DNA from: Pseudoalteromonas ulvae UL12 | Lineage (GTDB): Bacteria > Pseudomonadota > Gammaproteobacteria > Enterobacterales > Alteromonadaceae | Length of the DNA stretch: 64,000 nt | NCBI RefSeq assembly: GCF_014925405.1 | Contig: NZ_AQHJ01000022.1 | Location: forward strand, 186,001-250,000 | Direction: 5' to 3' | Shown: positions 1-8,774 of the stretch, in pieces | Layout: each line of letters starts with the position of its first letter | Position numbering within the stretch: the first letter of the stretch is position 1 | Notes under the pieces: model-generated | Seen by the model: only the letters and a program-made list of their open reading frames with translations | What the model was told of the DNA's origin: nothing | Database searches by the model: none | Program-made: the position numbers and the translations under genes

Positions 1-1227
1 TCGACTTCCAATAAAATAATTTTGCAGACACTACTTCGCAAGGGCGATAAAGTGATCATCGATCGAAATTGCCATAAATCAGTGCATTACGGTATTTTGC
101 AGTCAGCCAGTTTTCCCATTTATTTGTCGAGTATTTTAAATCCAAAATATGGCATTTTTGCGCCCCCGTCGTTGGCCGACATCAAGTTAGCTATCGAACA
201 AAATACCGATGCGAAATTATTGGTGCTGACAGGTTGTACTTACGATGGCCTACTGAGTGATTTGAAACAAGTGGTCGATTTTGCCCATCAGCATGGGGTC
301 AAAGTGTTTATTGACGAAGCTTGGTTTGCATATTCTTTGTTTCATCCGAGTTTGCGCTATTATTCTGCCATTCATGCGGGCGCCGATTATGTCACCCATT
401 CGGCACACAAAGTGGTATCGGCGTTTTCACAAGCGTCTTATATTCATGTTAACGACCCTGATTTCGATGCCGATTTTTTCAGGGAGATTTACAGTATTTA
501 CGCCAGTACCTCACCCAAATATCAGCTTATCGCGTCCCTTGATGTGTGCCAAAAGCAGTTAGAAATGGAAGGATATAAGTTGCTCAATGCCTTATTAAAC
601 CATGTCGAAACATTTAAACAGCAAATGGCGTCGCTCAAACACATCAAAGTGCTCGGCAAACAAGATTTTATGAAAATATTCCCACATTTTAGTGGTGATA
701 ATATGGGTCATGATCCACTCAAAATCCTGATTGATATCAGTGAGCTGCCATATTCGTTAAAGGATATTCATAAATTTTTGCTCGATGAAATTGGACTCGA
801 AATAGAGAAATATACCCACAGCACTATTTTGGTATTACTGACACTCGGTGGCACACGTTCAAAAATCATTCGTCTTTACAATGCGCTAAAAAAACTCGAC
901 AGCGGCAAGGCGAAGTTAGCAAAATCAACCCGACGTTCTCGCTTACCGGAGAATTTACCAGCCATCGATCTGGCGTGTATTCCAAGCGATGCCTTTTATG
1001 GCGAGCGAGAATCCGTAGCGATTGGCAAAAGTAATAACCGTATTTGTGCTGGCTTAGTGACTCCCTATCCGCCAGGCATTCCATTATTAGTGCCCGGTCA
1101 GCATATTACGCAGGAACACATCGAATACCTCAAAGAACTGGCAGCCCAAGGCTTAACCATTCAAGGCAGTTTCGATGGTGAAATCTACGTACTTAAAGAA
1201 CAAGCACAAGCACAAGCGACAGAATAA
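1..1227 (+). CDS. Orn/Lys/Arg decarboxylase family protein (5' partial)
   Basis: A fold-type I PLP enzyme of the Orn/Lys/Arg decarboxylase family, which decarboxylate basic amino acids to polyamines or related amines. The reading frame is open from the first base of the window, so the start lies upstream; the TTG at 22 is internal. The PLP-binding lysine is in THSAHK (nt 394-411) and the cofactor-contacting Asp in FIDEAW (nt 307-324). The C-terminal part has the family's typical VTPYPPGIP segment (nt 1063-1089). An N-terminal wing or receiver-like domain, if present, is outside the window. The exact substrate cannot be decided. The gene ends before a long hairpin at 1236-1298. Confidence 0.85.
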   Translation, partial: STSNKIILQTLLRKGDKVIIDRNCHKSVHYGILQSASFPIYLSSILNPKYGIFAPPSLADIKLAIEQNTDAKLLVLTGCTYDGLLSDLKQVVDFAHQHGVKVFIDEAWFAYSLFHPSLRYYSAIHAGADYVTHSAHKVVSAFSQASYIHVNDPDFDADFFREIYSIYASTSPKYQLIASLDVCQKQLEMEGYKLLNALLNHVETFKQQMASLKHIKVLGKQDFMKIFPHFSGDNMGHDPLKILIDISELPYSLKDIHKFLLDEIGLEIEKYTHSTILVLLTLGGTRSKIIRLYNALKKLDSGKAKLAKSTRRSRLPENLPAIDLACIPSDAFYGERESVAIGKSNNRICAGLVTPYPPGIPLLVPGQHITQEHIEYLKELAAQGLTIQGSFDGEIYVLKEQAQAQATE

Positions 1228-1235
1228 ACCTTAAA

Positions 1236-1298
1236 GCGCCAAGCCTCAGAGCCCACACTCCGCTACTCCAGCGAAATATTAGCTCTGCAGCTTGGCGC
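1236..1298. terminator. Long inverted repeat after decarboxylase gene
   Basis: GCGCCAAGC (1236-1244) and CAGAGC (1247-1252) pair with GCTCTG (1282-1287) and GCTTGGCGC (1290-1298). That gives 15 base pairs with a 2-nt symmetric internal loop and a 29-nt apical loop. It sits 8 nt past the decarboxylase stop codon and lacks a T-tract, so it may be a factor-dependent terminator or 3' stabiliser. The rest of the gap to 1417 shows nothing else. Confidence 0.45.
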
Positions 1299-1417
1299 GC
1301 TATTTACGGGTATTAGATCACGCTAAAATACTTAGCAACTCAATGCTCATATCAGCCACATTGATCGTTTAAAACTCAATATCCACCAATGTAATTAACA
1401 AAAAGACTGTCGCTCCC

Positions 1418-2305
1418 CTATTGCCAAGTGTACTCAATCACTGAATTGACCACGGTAAATCGAGCTGGCAGAGATCGGTTTTTTTTCTTAACTAAATAAA
1501 GGGTTTCTATCACAGGCTTTTGCGGCTTTACAATTTTGATTTTGTGCAGCTCGCCATAACTATCCAACGCACTTTTTGGGAGAACCGTAAACCCAATCCC
1601 CTTGGCGATCGGATGTAAAATTTGGCTAATTTGATTAATAAAGCCAGCTTCTGGAATGTCGGCAAAGTTTAATTGCTGCAAAGAAGGCTCTTCACTTTGT
1701 GCACAATAAAGTGATAAATAATGACCAGCATCCGGATGAGCAATCAGCCCTAGTTTTATCAAAATATCTTTGATATTTACTCCAAGCGCTGTGTTTTTGG
1801 GTATTACTAAACACAACTCCTCTTTAGCCAACTCGGTAACATCAAATAGGTGTTTACTCGGAATATTGGTCACGATGCCTTGATCTATCACCCCTTGCTG
1901 AATGTGCGTTAAAATCTGTTGATAAGGAGCTGCAGTCAATTTAATAATCAATTGATTATATTGCTGTTGAAGATCCAAAAGCTTAGGGTAAAGCAACAAA
2001 GCAACGGCGCCAGAGCATGCGATAGCACACACACCTTTGTCAGGCGCATCAAAAGATAAACGCTCAAGCAAAGATGACTCAGCGGCCGCTAAGTTTTTTG
2101 CATAGTCATAGACCAACTGCCCTTGCTCAGTAATCACAAAAGACTTTTTATCTCTTTTTATTAATAAGTGCTTGCTCGCTTGTTCGAGTTTCGCAATATG
2201 CTGGCTGACACCCGGCTGAGTCATAAATAGCTTTTCAGCTGTTTTTGTGAAATGCCCAGTTTCAATCAGTGTGACAAACGTTTTTAACCAAACAGGATTG
2301 AGCAT
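1418..2305 (-). CDS. LysR-family transcriptional regulator
   Basis: LysR-type regulator of normal length (about 295 aa). An N-terminal winged helix-turn-helix (about residues 3-62, with the TQPGVSQHI recognition helix) is followed by a weakly conserved effector-binding domain. I chose the ATG at 2305, which has GAGG five bases upstream; a GTG at 2311 is the alternative. The gene is divergent from the VOC-fold gene at 2462 across a 156-bp AT-rich gap, the usual LysR arrangement, so that gene is its likely target. The ligand is unknown. Confidence 0.85.
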   Translation of the reverse strand: MLNPVWLKTFVTLIETGHFTKTAEKLFMTQPGVSQHIAKLEQASKHLLIKRDKKSFVITEQGQLVYDYAKNLAAAESSLLERLSFDAPDKGVCAIACSGAVALLLYPKLLDLQQQYNQLIIKLTAAPYQQILTHIQQGVIDQGIVTNIPSKHLFDVTELAKEELCLVIPKNTALGVNIKDILIKLGLIAHPDAGHYLSLYCAQSEEPSLQQLNFADIPEAGFINQISQILHPIAKGIGFTVLPKSALDSYGELHKIKIVKPQKPVIETLYLVKKKNRSLPARFTVVNSVIEYTWQ

Positions 2306-2461
2306 TACCACCTCATAACAATAAATTATTATTTTGATTATATATGATAATTTTTATTAATCATTAAAGTTTCCTACACTCACATCATCAAATGAATTAA
2401 CCCGCGTGTTCAATCACTGAATAGGCTTGATACATAAATTGGAATAATTGAGGAAAACGTC

Positions 2462-2947
2462 ATGAAAATGAATCACATTGGAATTATGGTTGGCGATATG
2501 GATCAGGCCGTGCAATTTTACACTCAGGTGCTAGGGCTTCGTGTGGTGATGGGTCACACCAAAGTCATTGAAGAGCGTGAGTCAGCCATCGGCAGAATGT
2601 GTATTGCTGTCTTTGGCGAAGGATTCGAAGGGTTTAATATTGCTCATTTAGTCACTTCCGATGGCATTGGTGTCGAGCTCTTTGAGATGAAAAATAGAGC
2701 AGAGCGTCATGACTTAGACTTTTCTCGCTTAGGTATTTTCCATTTTTGTTTACAAACAGATGACTTTGCAACCGTGATGGAAAAAACACAAGCGTATGGT
2801 GGAAAAGTAAGAATGGACATAATGCGCTATCACCCAGAAGATGACAACAAACCGGCAAAAATGGTGTACTTAGAAGACCCATTTGGCAATTTATTTGAGC
2901 TTTACTCTCACAGCTACGAAGAAACCTATGCATCTGATTATGAGTAA
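2462..2947 (+). CDS. VOC-fold (glyoxalase/dioxygenase superfamily) protein
   Basis: A 161-aa vicinal-oxygen-chelate protein. It starts with MNHIGIMVGDMDQAVQFYTQ, whose His is the usual first metal ligand, and ends with LEDPFGNLFELY, whose Glu is the usual last ligand (near residue 148). Members act on lactoylglutathione, catechols or antibiotics, and the substrate here is not evident. It is shorter than a two-module dioxygenase. AGGAAAACGTC precedes the ATG. It is divergent from, and probably controlled by, the LysR gene at 1418-2305. A hairpin at 2958-2981 ends the unit. Confidence 0.85.
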   Translation: MKMNHIGIMVGDMDQAVQFYTQVLGLRVVMGHTKVIEERESAIGRMCIAVFGEGFEGFNIAHLVTSDGIGVELFEMKNRAERHDLDFSRLGIFHFCLQTDDFATVMEKTQAYGGKVRMDIMRYHPEDDNKPAKMVYLEDPFGNLFELYSHSYEETYASDYE

Positions 2948-2957
2948 TCCATTTATC

Positions 2958-2981
2958 AAGGGCTGATCACTATCAGCCCTT
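2958..2981. terminator. Hairpin between convergent genes
   Basis: AAGGGCTGAT (2958-2967), loop CACT, then ATCAGCCCTT (2972-2981): a perfect 10-bp stem just after the VOC gene stop and before the end of the convergent metallohydrolase gene. The T-run is short. Confidence 0.6.
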
Positions 2982-3012
2982 AACATACCTTGAGTGGCAA
3001 GCGCTTATGTCT

Positions 3013-3939
3013 TTAATTTCCCTCGTTTAAAGGGTAAATAATAAACTTATCCATCACGACTTGTTCTAGGGTGGCCATGGTGTTCAATTGTTGATTAAGC
3101 ACCTTAAGATCGGCCACGGTTAACACTAACGACCTCTCATTTGGGTGATACGTTTGCCCTACTGGATAATCAATTTTAGCCTCTGCAGACATTTCGATAT
3201 GGGCGCCCAACAAAGCCGAAACAGCCTGCCCTGTCGCAAATACCGTTAACTTCGCAATACTGCGTTTGTATTCGAGCCAATCACGTACATAAAGCCGACC
3301 GGGATAAAATGTATCACCAGTTAATAACCAGCGTGTCTTTGCATCATACAAAGTGATCCCTTCATTTTGATGACCAGGAGTCGGAATAATTGAAAGTGTG
3401 CGTTGGCCTAATTCCAACTGACTAATTTTATGCGGCCAATCAGTCAACTGCAGAACTTGCTGCAGGTGATCCAATTGCCCGACCGGCATCACTAAAGTAT
3501 TCGCCAACGTTGAAAATTGCAGATCCGCAGCCACATGATCACTGTGATTGTGTGAATGAGCAACCAACAATGAGTAATCTTGCTGGCTGCGCCCTATCGT
3601 TATTAAATATCGCTGAATAATGTTCAGCACCACCTGCGCCAAAGGAAAGTGCTCAACAGTCGACGTCGCGCCTGTATCTAACAGTAATGCTTTTTCTTGA
3701 CCCAAGAGTAAATAAATAAACGGCGCTTCATAATGCAGGCATTTATTTTGCCTTAAAATAAAAGTCTGCGGCTGATATTCAAATACCTCTATAGCGGGAT
3801 GTGTATCAGTTTGGCAGGTTTCACTGCCTGCAAACCACGATTTATTTGCCAGCCTATCAAGGGGCTGTGCATGAACACCTCCTTGCCCTATTAAACTTAA
3901 ACATAACAGCAACCAAGATAAAACTTGTGGTGTATTCAT
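3013..3939 (-). CDS. Secreted metallo-beta-lactamase-fold hydrolase
   Basis: A 308-aa MBL-fold hydrolase with an N-terminal signal peptide (hydrophobic stretch residues 8-20, likely cleavage after VHA at 22-24), so it should be periplasmic. The zinc motif HxHxDH is HNHSDH at residues 130-135. Downstream ligands appear in TPGHQNEG and in LLTGDTFYPG. The substrate is unknown and the overall shape is that of glyoxalase II or lactonase-type MBL enzymes rather than a proven beta-lactamase. Its ATG overlaps the upstream gene's stop as TAATG, so the two genes are translationally coupled. Confidence 0.85.
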   Translation of the reverse strand: MNTPQVLSWLLLCLSLIGQGGVHAQPLDRLANKSWFAGSETCQTDTHPAIEVFEYQPQTFILRQNKCLHYEAPFIYLLLGQEKALLLDTGATSTVEHFPLAQVVLNIIQRYLITIGRSQQDYSLLVAHSHNHSDHVAADLQFSTLANTLVMPVGQLDHLQQVLQLTDWPHKISQLELGQRTLSIIPTPGHQNEGITLYDAKTRWLLTGDTFYPGRLYVRDWLEYKRSIAKLTVFATGQAVSALLGAHIEMSAEAKIDYPVGQTYHPNERSLVLTVADLKVLNQQLNTMATLEQVVMDKFIIYPLNEGN

Positions 3940-4616
3940 TAACGAAAATCCTGTGTTTCAAGGTAAGTAAGTGAGCCTATACCACATTGCTTGAACGCTG
4001 TTGTGATGTCGGGATGAAGCTGCGCTTTAGGCTTGTCGCACATCAACAGATCACTGTTTTGTTTTTCTACCGGGCGCGACACCACAGCGATTGCATCAAA
4101 AGAAGGAGCACGTTGGATTTTGTGGATCAATAAAGAGCTCGTCTCACTTAATGGCACTTGATAAAACTGTGCCTGAGCGGCAAAAAAATTCGCTTGCACT
4201 GGCTCAATTAAGACTGCTTTGGCGAACAAAATAGAGGCATTACTGACTTGTGTGCCACCTCGCTCAAAATGCCCTTGGTAATAAGCGGCATCGATAGAAA
4301 AACGCTCTGCGTTAACTAACTTATTTAAATCAAATTGAGTCGGTAAAAGGGTCACCATACCCTGCGCTAACAACCGCAATATTTGAGGTTTGTCTGAGGT
4401 CTCTATTTGATAAATGATTTGATAATCATGAGGCTTGTTATAAAGCGGTAAATGACTGGCGTATAAATTGTGTTGGTTATCGGCGAACACCGCCATGCCA
4501 TGGCTCCCGACGCGCTGATGGTGATCATGTAAATCCGCATGGCCATCAATCGTTATAAAAATCGAGAGTAATAAAATGGGATTAGTGATGTATTTAAGCA
4601 ATAAAGAGGCAATCAT
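3939..4616 (-). CDS. Hypothetical secreted protein paired with MBL hydrolase
   Basis: A 225-aa protein that I do not recognise. The N-terminus has a hydrophobic segment (about residues 4-22) ending near GHADL, consistent with a signal peptide. The mature part is rich in His near the N-terminus (DLHDHHQRVGSHG) and has two or three Cys near the C-terminus (MCDKP, KQCGIG), which could form a disulfide or bind metal. It is the first gene of a two-gene unit with the MBL hydrolase (TAATG overlap) and is divergent from a LysR gene. Function unknown. Confidence 0.6.
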   Translation of the reverse strand: MIASLLLKYITNPILLLSIFITIDGHADLHDHHQRVGSHGMAVFADNQHNLYASHLPLYNKPHDYQIIYQIETSDKPQILRLLAQGMVTLLPTQFDLNKLVNAERFSIDAAYYQGHFERGGTQVSNASILFAKAVLIEPVQANFFAAQAQFYQVPLSETSSLLIHKIQRAPSFDAIAVVSRPVEKQNSDLLMCDKPKAQLHPDITTAFKQCGIGSLTYLETQDFR

Positions 4617-4713
4617 AGGTATCTCTTGATGGAGAATTTATCCTATCTTACAATGATTATTGTTTATTAATTATCGATTTAAAGTAGATAAATGTTTACC
4701 AAATGGAAGCAAT

Positions 4714-5601
4714 ATGAATATTGAAGACTTACGTAAATTAGTGCACTTAACACAAACACAAAATGTGCATCTCACTGCTTTCGCTTTTAATGTCACCACA
4801 GGTGCTTTGTCTAAGACATTGAAAAAAATAGAAAACCACCTCAACACCCCTTTATTTGACCGAGTCGGTCGTCATCTTCGCCTCAATGCCAATGGACATA
4901 AATTCAGCCTTCACGCCAATGATATCATTAACCGATATGATGTCATGCTCAGTGAATATATCAGCCGCGATGCAAAACATTGGTTAACCATTGCAGGGCC
5001 TGCTGTGTTGCTGGATCACTACTTGGCTGACATCCTCCCGCATTTAGCGAACAAACACATCGAAGTTAATTTAGAAACCGTCTTTGAAGGTGAGGCGATC
5101 AGTAGGCTAAAAAAAGGCCAAATACAGTTAGCTGTTGTCACTGATGCGGCCATTTCAGACTGGCAAGCAATGGGATTGAATGTCATTACATTAGGCGTCA
5201 CAACGTTTAAATTAGTCGCAGCAACAGCTCATGGAATTAATAACGTAAGCGCACCGACACTCGCAACGGCGCTTGAGGCTAAGTTTGTGTGCCCGAGCAG
5301 TTCACCATTTTGTGGCATTACCCGTGGCATTGGCTCTGATGGCTGGCCAGATCATCGCTATCCGCGCAATATTGCATTTCGCTGTGACAGTTTTGCCTCA
5401 TTAATTAGCTTACTCAAAAAAGAGCCCCTCCTTGCTTATATTCCTGATATTGCACTAGATCCACAACTTTCAGTGATTGAACTCGCCGATTTTTCACCAC
5501 ATAATCAAGAAGTGATTAACCTAGTTTATAAGCCAAGTATTGCGCCTGGTTGGTTACTCGAGCTGGTCGATAAAATAAACGCGCTGCAAATGCAATCATG
5601 A
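4714..5601 (+). CDS. LysR-family transcriptional regulator
   Basis: LysR-type regulator of about 295 aa. The N-terminal helix-turn-helix reads MNIEDLRKLVHLTQTQNVHL then TGALSKTLKKIENHL, followed by a substrate-binding domain. I chose the ATG at 4714, preceded by GGAAG. The frame continues 18 codons upstream to 4660, but no member of the family needs that extension. The gene is divergent from the secreted pair at 3013-4616 across 97 bp, so that pair is the likely target. Confidence 0.8.
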   Translation: MNIEDLRKLVHLTQTQNVHLTAFAFNVTTGALSKTLKKIENHLNTPLFDRVGRHLRLNANGHKFSLHANDIINRYDVMLSEYISRDAKHWLTIAGPAVLLDHYLADILPHLANKHIEVNLETVFEGEAISRLKKGQIQLAVVTDAAISDWQAMGLNVITLGVTTFKLVAATAHGINNVSAPTLATALEAKFVCPSSSPFCGITRGIGSDGWPDHRYPRNIAFRCDSFASLISLLKKEPLLAYIPDIALDPQLSVIELADFSPHNQEVINLVYKPSIAPGWLLELVDKINALQMQS

Positions 5602-5980
5602 GAATAAACAGGGAGTTCCCTCTCCCTAATACTGTGTTTTACTTATTTCACACACGGCATGTTCTGTGCGCAGGTATCCACAAACTGCCCTTCTCCCTTT
5701 GCTTTTAAAAATTCTGATTTCTGCTTTCTGGCTACAGTGAATTGAGTAGTTTTAAACGCGCATTTAAACGCTGGCATGGTTTCTCTGTGGGTTCATATCG
5801 GAATAAATACCGGCAATGTTGAGCGCTTAGTTATCAATTAACCTAGCGATGATCTCGACAATAAAATGTTATCTTCAATAAGATAAACGACTTTGAGATT
5901 GCTCATCGTCTCGCGTATGATTGCGACCTTCGCTGAATCGACAATTTATCTGACATTCAATCTAACTGAGGTAGTTAAAA
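5602..5980. other. Intergenic region, 379 bp
   Basis: No confident gene. A minus-strand 44-codon frame at 5643-5777 (listed separately) is the only coding-like segment. The right half (5800-5980) is AT-rich and would hold the gloA promoter; TAACTGAGGTAGTT precedes the gloA start. Confidence 0.5.
5643..5777 (-). CDS. Possible small Cys-containing protein, 44 aa
   Basis: A minus-strand frame starting MPAFKCAFKTTQF and ending QNMPCVK, with three Cys and many Lys. The ATG at 5777 is preceded by a weak AGAGAAA. I recognise no family. It could be a real small protein, a decayed gene end or chance. Confidence 0.25.
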   Translation of the reverse strand: MPAFKCAFKTTQFTVARKQKSEFLKAKGEGQFVDTCAQNMPCVK

Positions 5981-6382
5981 ATGCGTTTACTCCATACTAT
6001 GCTTCGCGTGGCTGATTTAGAAAAATCCATCGCCTTTTACACGCAAGTACTGGGCATGAAAGAAATCCGTCGTGCTGAAAATCCAGAATATCGCTATACG
6101 TTAGCTTTCGTCGGTTATGCTGACGAATCAGAGCAAGCCGTCATTGAACTCACTCACAATTGGGATACCGATAGCTATGATCTGGGTAATGCATACGGCC
6201 ATATTGCACTCGAATTTGATGATATTTACACTGCATGTGAGCAAATTAAACAACGAGGTGGCATCGTGAGCCGTGAACCAGGCCCAGTATTAGGCGGCAC
6301 AACTGAGATTGCCTTTGTGAAAGATCCTGATGGTTACGCCATTGAACTTATTCAAACCAAAACCAAACTAGACGACTTCTAA
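5981..6382 (+). CDS. gloA: Lactoylglutathione lyase (glyoxalase I)
   Basis: A 133-aa glyoxalase I that isomerises the hemithioacetal of methylglyoxal and glutathione to S-lactoylglutathione. It is the standard bacterial length. The metal ligands expected from the E. coli enzyme are in place: His5 (MRLLHTML), Glu in VIELTHNW, His in GHIALEFDD and Glu in [25 protein letters not shown] precedes the ATG. The gene ends in a long hairpin shared with the convergent PilZ gene. Confidence 0.95.
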   Translation: MRLLHTMLRVADLEKSIAFYTQVLGMKEIRRAENPEYRYTLAFVGYADESEQAVIELTHNWDTDSYDLGNAYGHIALEFDDIYTACEQIKQRGGIVSREPGPVLGGTTEIAFVKDPDGYAIELIQTKTKLDDF

Positions 6383-6388
6383 TCGTAA

Positions 6389-6437
6389 ATATTGAGTTAC
6401 TGATTAAAAATTAACTTTTTAATCAGTAACTCAATAT
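6389..6437. terminator. Perfect 22-bp hairpin, bidirectional terminator
   Basis: A perfect inverted repeat: arm 6389-6410, 5-nt loop TTAAC, arm 6416-6437. Each arm carries a 5-base A or T run next to the loop. It lies between gloA and the convergent PilZ gene and covers the last 13 codons of the latter. Bidirectional termination is the likely role. Confidence 0.6.
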
Positions 6438-7050
6438 CAGATGAAGTATCGACATCGAATTTAATTCCTAAAAACTCAAACTCTGCCTGCTTTTTAATAC
6501 TGCACACCACGCCTGTTAATGAAAAACAGTCTTCATTTTTCAGCTCGCCAAGTCGCACAGCAATACAATCGCGTACTTTTAATGTAAAGGGATGATCTTT
6601 TTCGATAAGCACCCGACAACCTTCGGCTGACACATCTAAAATTTTCACTTCGGATGTATGCTTTTCACAGCTTAAGCTGCCCTCAATTAAAGTGGGGATC
6701 CTCACTTTATCTCTAAGTGATTGGCTTGCTACCTCTCTCGGTAAGGAACAAGCCAGCATTTTTGTTGGGGAATCGATTACCTTTTCGATTGTGGTAAGAA
6801 ACGCCATCACCGCACCTTTGCCTTCTTCACATAAGGCCCGTACCGTACACACAGTTTGCGGTTGCAATAAACTATCTATGCCATCAAGTTTTCTCGCATC
6901 TGGGGCTTGTAAAAATAAAAATTGGTTCGGCAGGTAGCCAATAAAAATACTGCGAGCTGAAATACGCTTACCAACATGATCGGTAATTTCAACTGTCACA
7001 GGCGATGCTGGCTTTAATTGCGTGAGTATGTGATGAATTGAGTTTTTCAA
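6397..7050 (-). CDS. PilZ-domain c-di-GMP-binding protein
   Basis: A 217-aa protein with a YcgR-like N-terminal domain (about residues 15-100) and a C-terminal PilZ domain. The c-di-GMP motifs are visible: RxxxR as RDKVR near residue 113 and the D/NxSxxG motif as LDVSAEGCR near residue 140. Such proteins turn c-di-GMP level into control of flagella, pili or exopolysaccharide. No flagellar gene is nearby, so the target is unknown. The last codons lie inside a 22-bp hairpin. Confidence 0.85.
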   Translation of the reverse strand: MKNSIHHILTQLKPASPVTVEITDHVGKRISARSIFIGYLPNQFLFLQAPDARKLDGIDSLLQPQTVCTVRALCEEGKGAVMAFLTTIEKVIDSPTKMLACSLPREVASQSLRDKVRIPTLIEGSLSCEKHTSEVKILDVSAEGCRVLIEKDHPFTLKVRDCIAVRLGELKNEDCFSLTGVVCSIKKQAEFEFLGIKFDVDTSSDIELLIKKLIFNQ

Positions 7051-7189
7051 ATACCAACCTTATTAGAACAAATAGTGAAAAAGTCAGTATAGAACAAATA
7101 AAACCAATGAGTTAAGAATCAAAAATGGATAAGACGAGTGATGAAAATAAAAACGTAATAGATTGAGAAGTATTTTGGTAGTAAAAATA

Positions 7190-7265
7190 TGGTGGAGCTA
7201 TGCGGGATCGAACCGCAGACCTCTTCGCTGCCAGCGAAGCGCTCTCCCAGCTGAGCTATAGCCCC
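7190..7265 (-). tRNA. tRNA-Ala(GGC)
   Basis: 76 nt including an encoded CCA. The anticodon arm is CTTCG-CTGGCAG-CGAAG, so the anticodon is GGC. It is the last gene of the minus-strand Ala-Glu-Glu-Glu-Ala operon and is identical by eye to the copy at 7756-7831. Confidence 0.97.
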
Positions 7266-7290
7266 ATATTACTAACGGGATTAGTAAAGG

Positions 7291-7366
7291 TGGCGTCCCC
7301 AAGGGGATTCGAACCCCTGTTACCGCCGTGAAAGGGCGGTGTCCTAGGCCTCTAGACGATGGGGAC
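7291..7366 (-). tRNA. tRNA-Glu(TTC), copy 3
   Basis: 76 nt with encoded CCA and anticodon loop CTTTCAC (anticodon TTC). It is close to identical to E. coli tRNA-Glu. The spacer to the next copy repeats almost exactly, which points to tandem duplication. Confidence 0.97.
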
Positions 7367-7458
7367 GCAAAAACGATGTTTTTGTGTCACTAGGACTGGT
7401 TATTTAAACTCTCACCATACGAGTGTATAACGTACTCTACTCGCTTGCGCAAATAAAG

Positions 7459-7534
7459 TGGCGTCCCCAAGGGGATTCGAACCCCTGTTACCGCCGTGAA
7501 AGGGCGGTGTCCTAGGCCTCTAGACGATGGGGAC
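7459..7534 (-). tRNA. tRNA-Glu(TTC), copy 2
   Basis: 76 nt with encoded CCA, same sequence as the flanking copies. It belongs to the same minus-strand operon. Confidence 0.97.
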
Positions 7535-7632
7535 GCAAAAACGATGTTTCTGTGTCACTAGGACTGGTTATTTAAACTCTCACCATACGAGTAAAACGTA
7601 ATTCTGATCAGCACTCGAGGCTAAATCAAAAT

Positions 7633-7708
7633 TGGCGTCCCCAAGGGGATTCGAACCCCTGTTACCGCCGTGAAAGGGCGGTGTCCTAGGCCTCTAGACG
7701 ATGGGGAC
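7633..7708 (-). tRNA. tRNA-Glu(TTC), copy 1
   Basis: 76 nt with encoded CCA and anticodon TTC. It follows the promoter-proximal tRNA-Ala. Confidence 0.97.
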
Positions 7709-7755
7709 ACAATGCTTTTAAAAAGCTGTATCACTAGGACATTACACTGTATATA

Positions 7756-7831
7756 TGGTGGAGCTATGCGGGATCGAACCGCAGACCTCTTCGCTGCCAG
7801 CGAAGCGCTCTCCCAGCTGAGCTATAGCCCC
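7756..7831 (-). tRNA. tRNA-Ala(GGC), promoter-proximal
   Basis: 76 nt with encoded CCA and anticodon GGC. It is the first gene of the minus-strand operon, 45 bp downstream of a strong promoter (7877-7905). Confidence 0.97.
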
Positions 7832-7876
7832 ATATACTTTGCAAAACACATTCATGTATTGCTGAGTGCGGGGCGC

Positions 7877-7905
7877 ATTCTATGCAGCCACTAATTCAAA
7901 GTCAA
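7877..7905 (-). promoter_or_regulatory. Sigma70 promoter of the Ala/Glu tRNA operon
   Basis: On the minus strand: TTGACT (7905-7900), a 17-nt spacer, TAGAAT (7882-7877), then a GC-rich discriminator GCGCCCC. The GC-rich discriminator is typical of stringently controlled stable-RNA promoters. Confidence 0.8.
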
Positions 7906-8588
7906 CATTTTTTTGAACACCACTGACCAAATGCATCATTTTTCAACAAGATGTTGATTACTTGAACAACTTGCTTTGACAAACACTAATAATGTCTATT
8001 TTTCAATCAGCTATCTGATGCTCTTTACTGTGTAAATGACTTGGCGCTAATAGAGATATTCAACAAAAACTCTCCCGCTCGCATTCAACTCAGTTACATT
8101 CATGGTCTATATAAAGAGAAACGTAATCATCAATGCCCTTTGTGATTTGCACAGATCAATTAAGAGTAAATTACTGGCAATGTTCAATCCCCCTAAGATC
8201 TAATGCTCCAATTGAGACTAACACGGCTTTTTTATGCCATTGCAACACTCCATATTATTCCTTAGCTAAATTCCTTATTAATGTACCACTATATCTCTGC
8301 ACGCTATTTTATCGCGTTGAGAGATGACAATTGGCGCTAAACTCATAAACTAATTATGTCTCACCCTGACATTTCATATTAAAGCACCTATTACAGCGTC
8401 ATTTTGATGCATATGAGTAGCCGATTTTCATCTTGCTTCTACCCTGCTTGTATAAAAGCCGAATAACCAATCGCGCTGGGGTTTCATTAAGAATGAGTTA
8501 AAAAACAGCAAGGTGTTTATTTTACATGCGAACAACACCCGTATTGATTATAAAAACCGCATCCAAACTAAAAAGTGACAATCTAGTA
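7906..8588. other. Gene-free region between divergent tRNA operons
   Basis: About 680 bp, AT-rich. I see no convincing gene. The longest plus-strand frame (8133-8327, 64 codons) has odd composition and no ribosome-binding site. The region separates the two divergent tRNA promoters. Confidence 0.6.
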
Positions 8589-8616
8589 TTGACACAAAAA
8601 CAACTCAATCTATAAT
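8589..8616 (+). promoter_or_regulatory. Sigma70 promoter of the tRNA-Val array
   Basis: TTGACA (8589-8594), 16-nt spacer, TATAAT (8611-8616), both perfect hexamers, followed by AGCGCCCC. The GC-rich discriminator fits stringent and growth-rate control. The first tRNA starts 63 nt downstream. Confidence 0.88.
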
Positions 8617-8679
8617 AGCGCCCCACAACGACAGCGATTAACGGTTATCTGTTATTAGCTTTGTTGTATTAAATTAAGC

Positions 8680-8755
8680 GGGTCGTTAGCTCAGTTGGGA
8701 GAGCATCGCCCTTACAAGGCGAGGGTCACTGGTTCAAGTCCAGTACGACCCACCA
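8680..8755 (+). tRNA. tRNA-Val(TAC), copy 1 of 9
   Basis: 76 nt with encoded CCA and anticodon loop CTTACAA (anticodon TAC). All nine copies are identical by eye. Confidence 0.97.
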
Positions 8756-8774
8756 CTTAATTTATGTTTCTTAT

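Noticed and set aside
7670..7894. Plus-strand frame across tRNA-Glu and tRNA-Ala
   Set aside because: It lies antisense to two tRNA genes and their promoter; not a protein gene.
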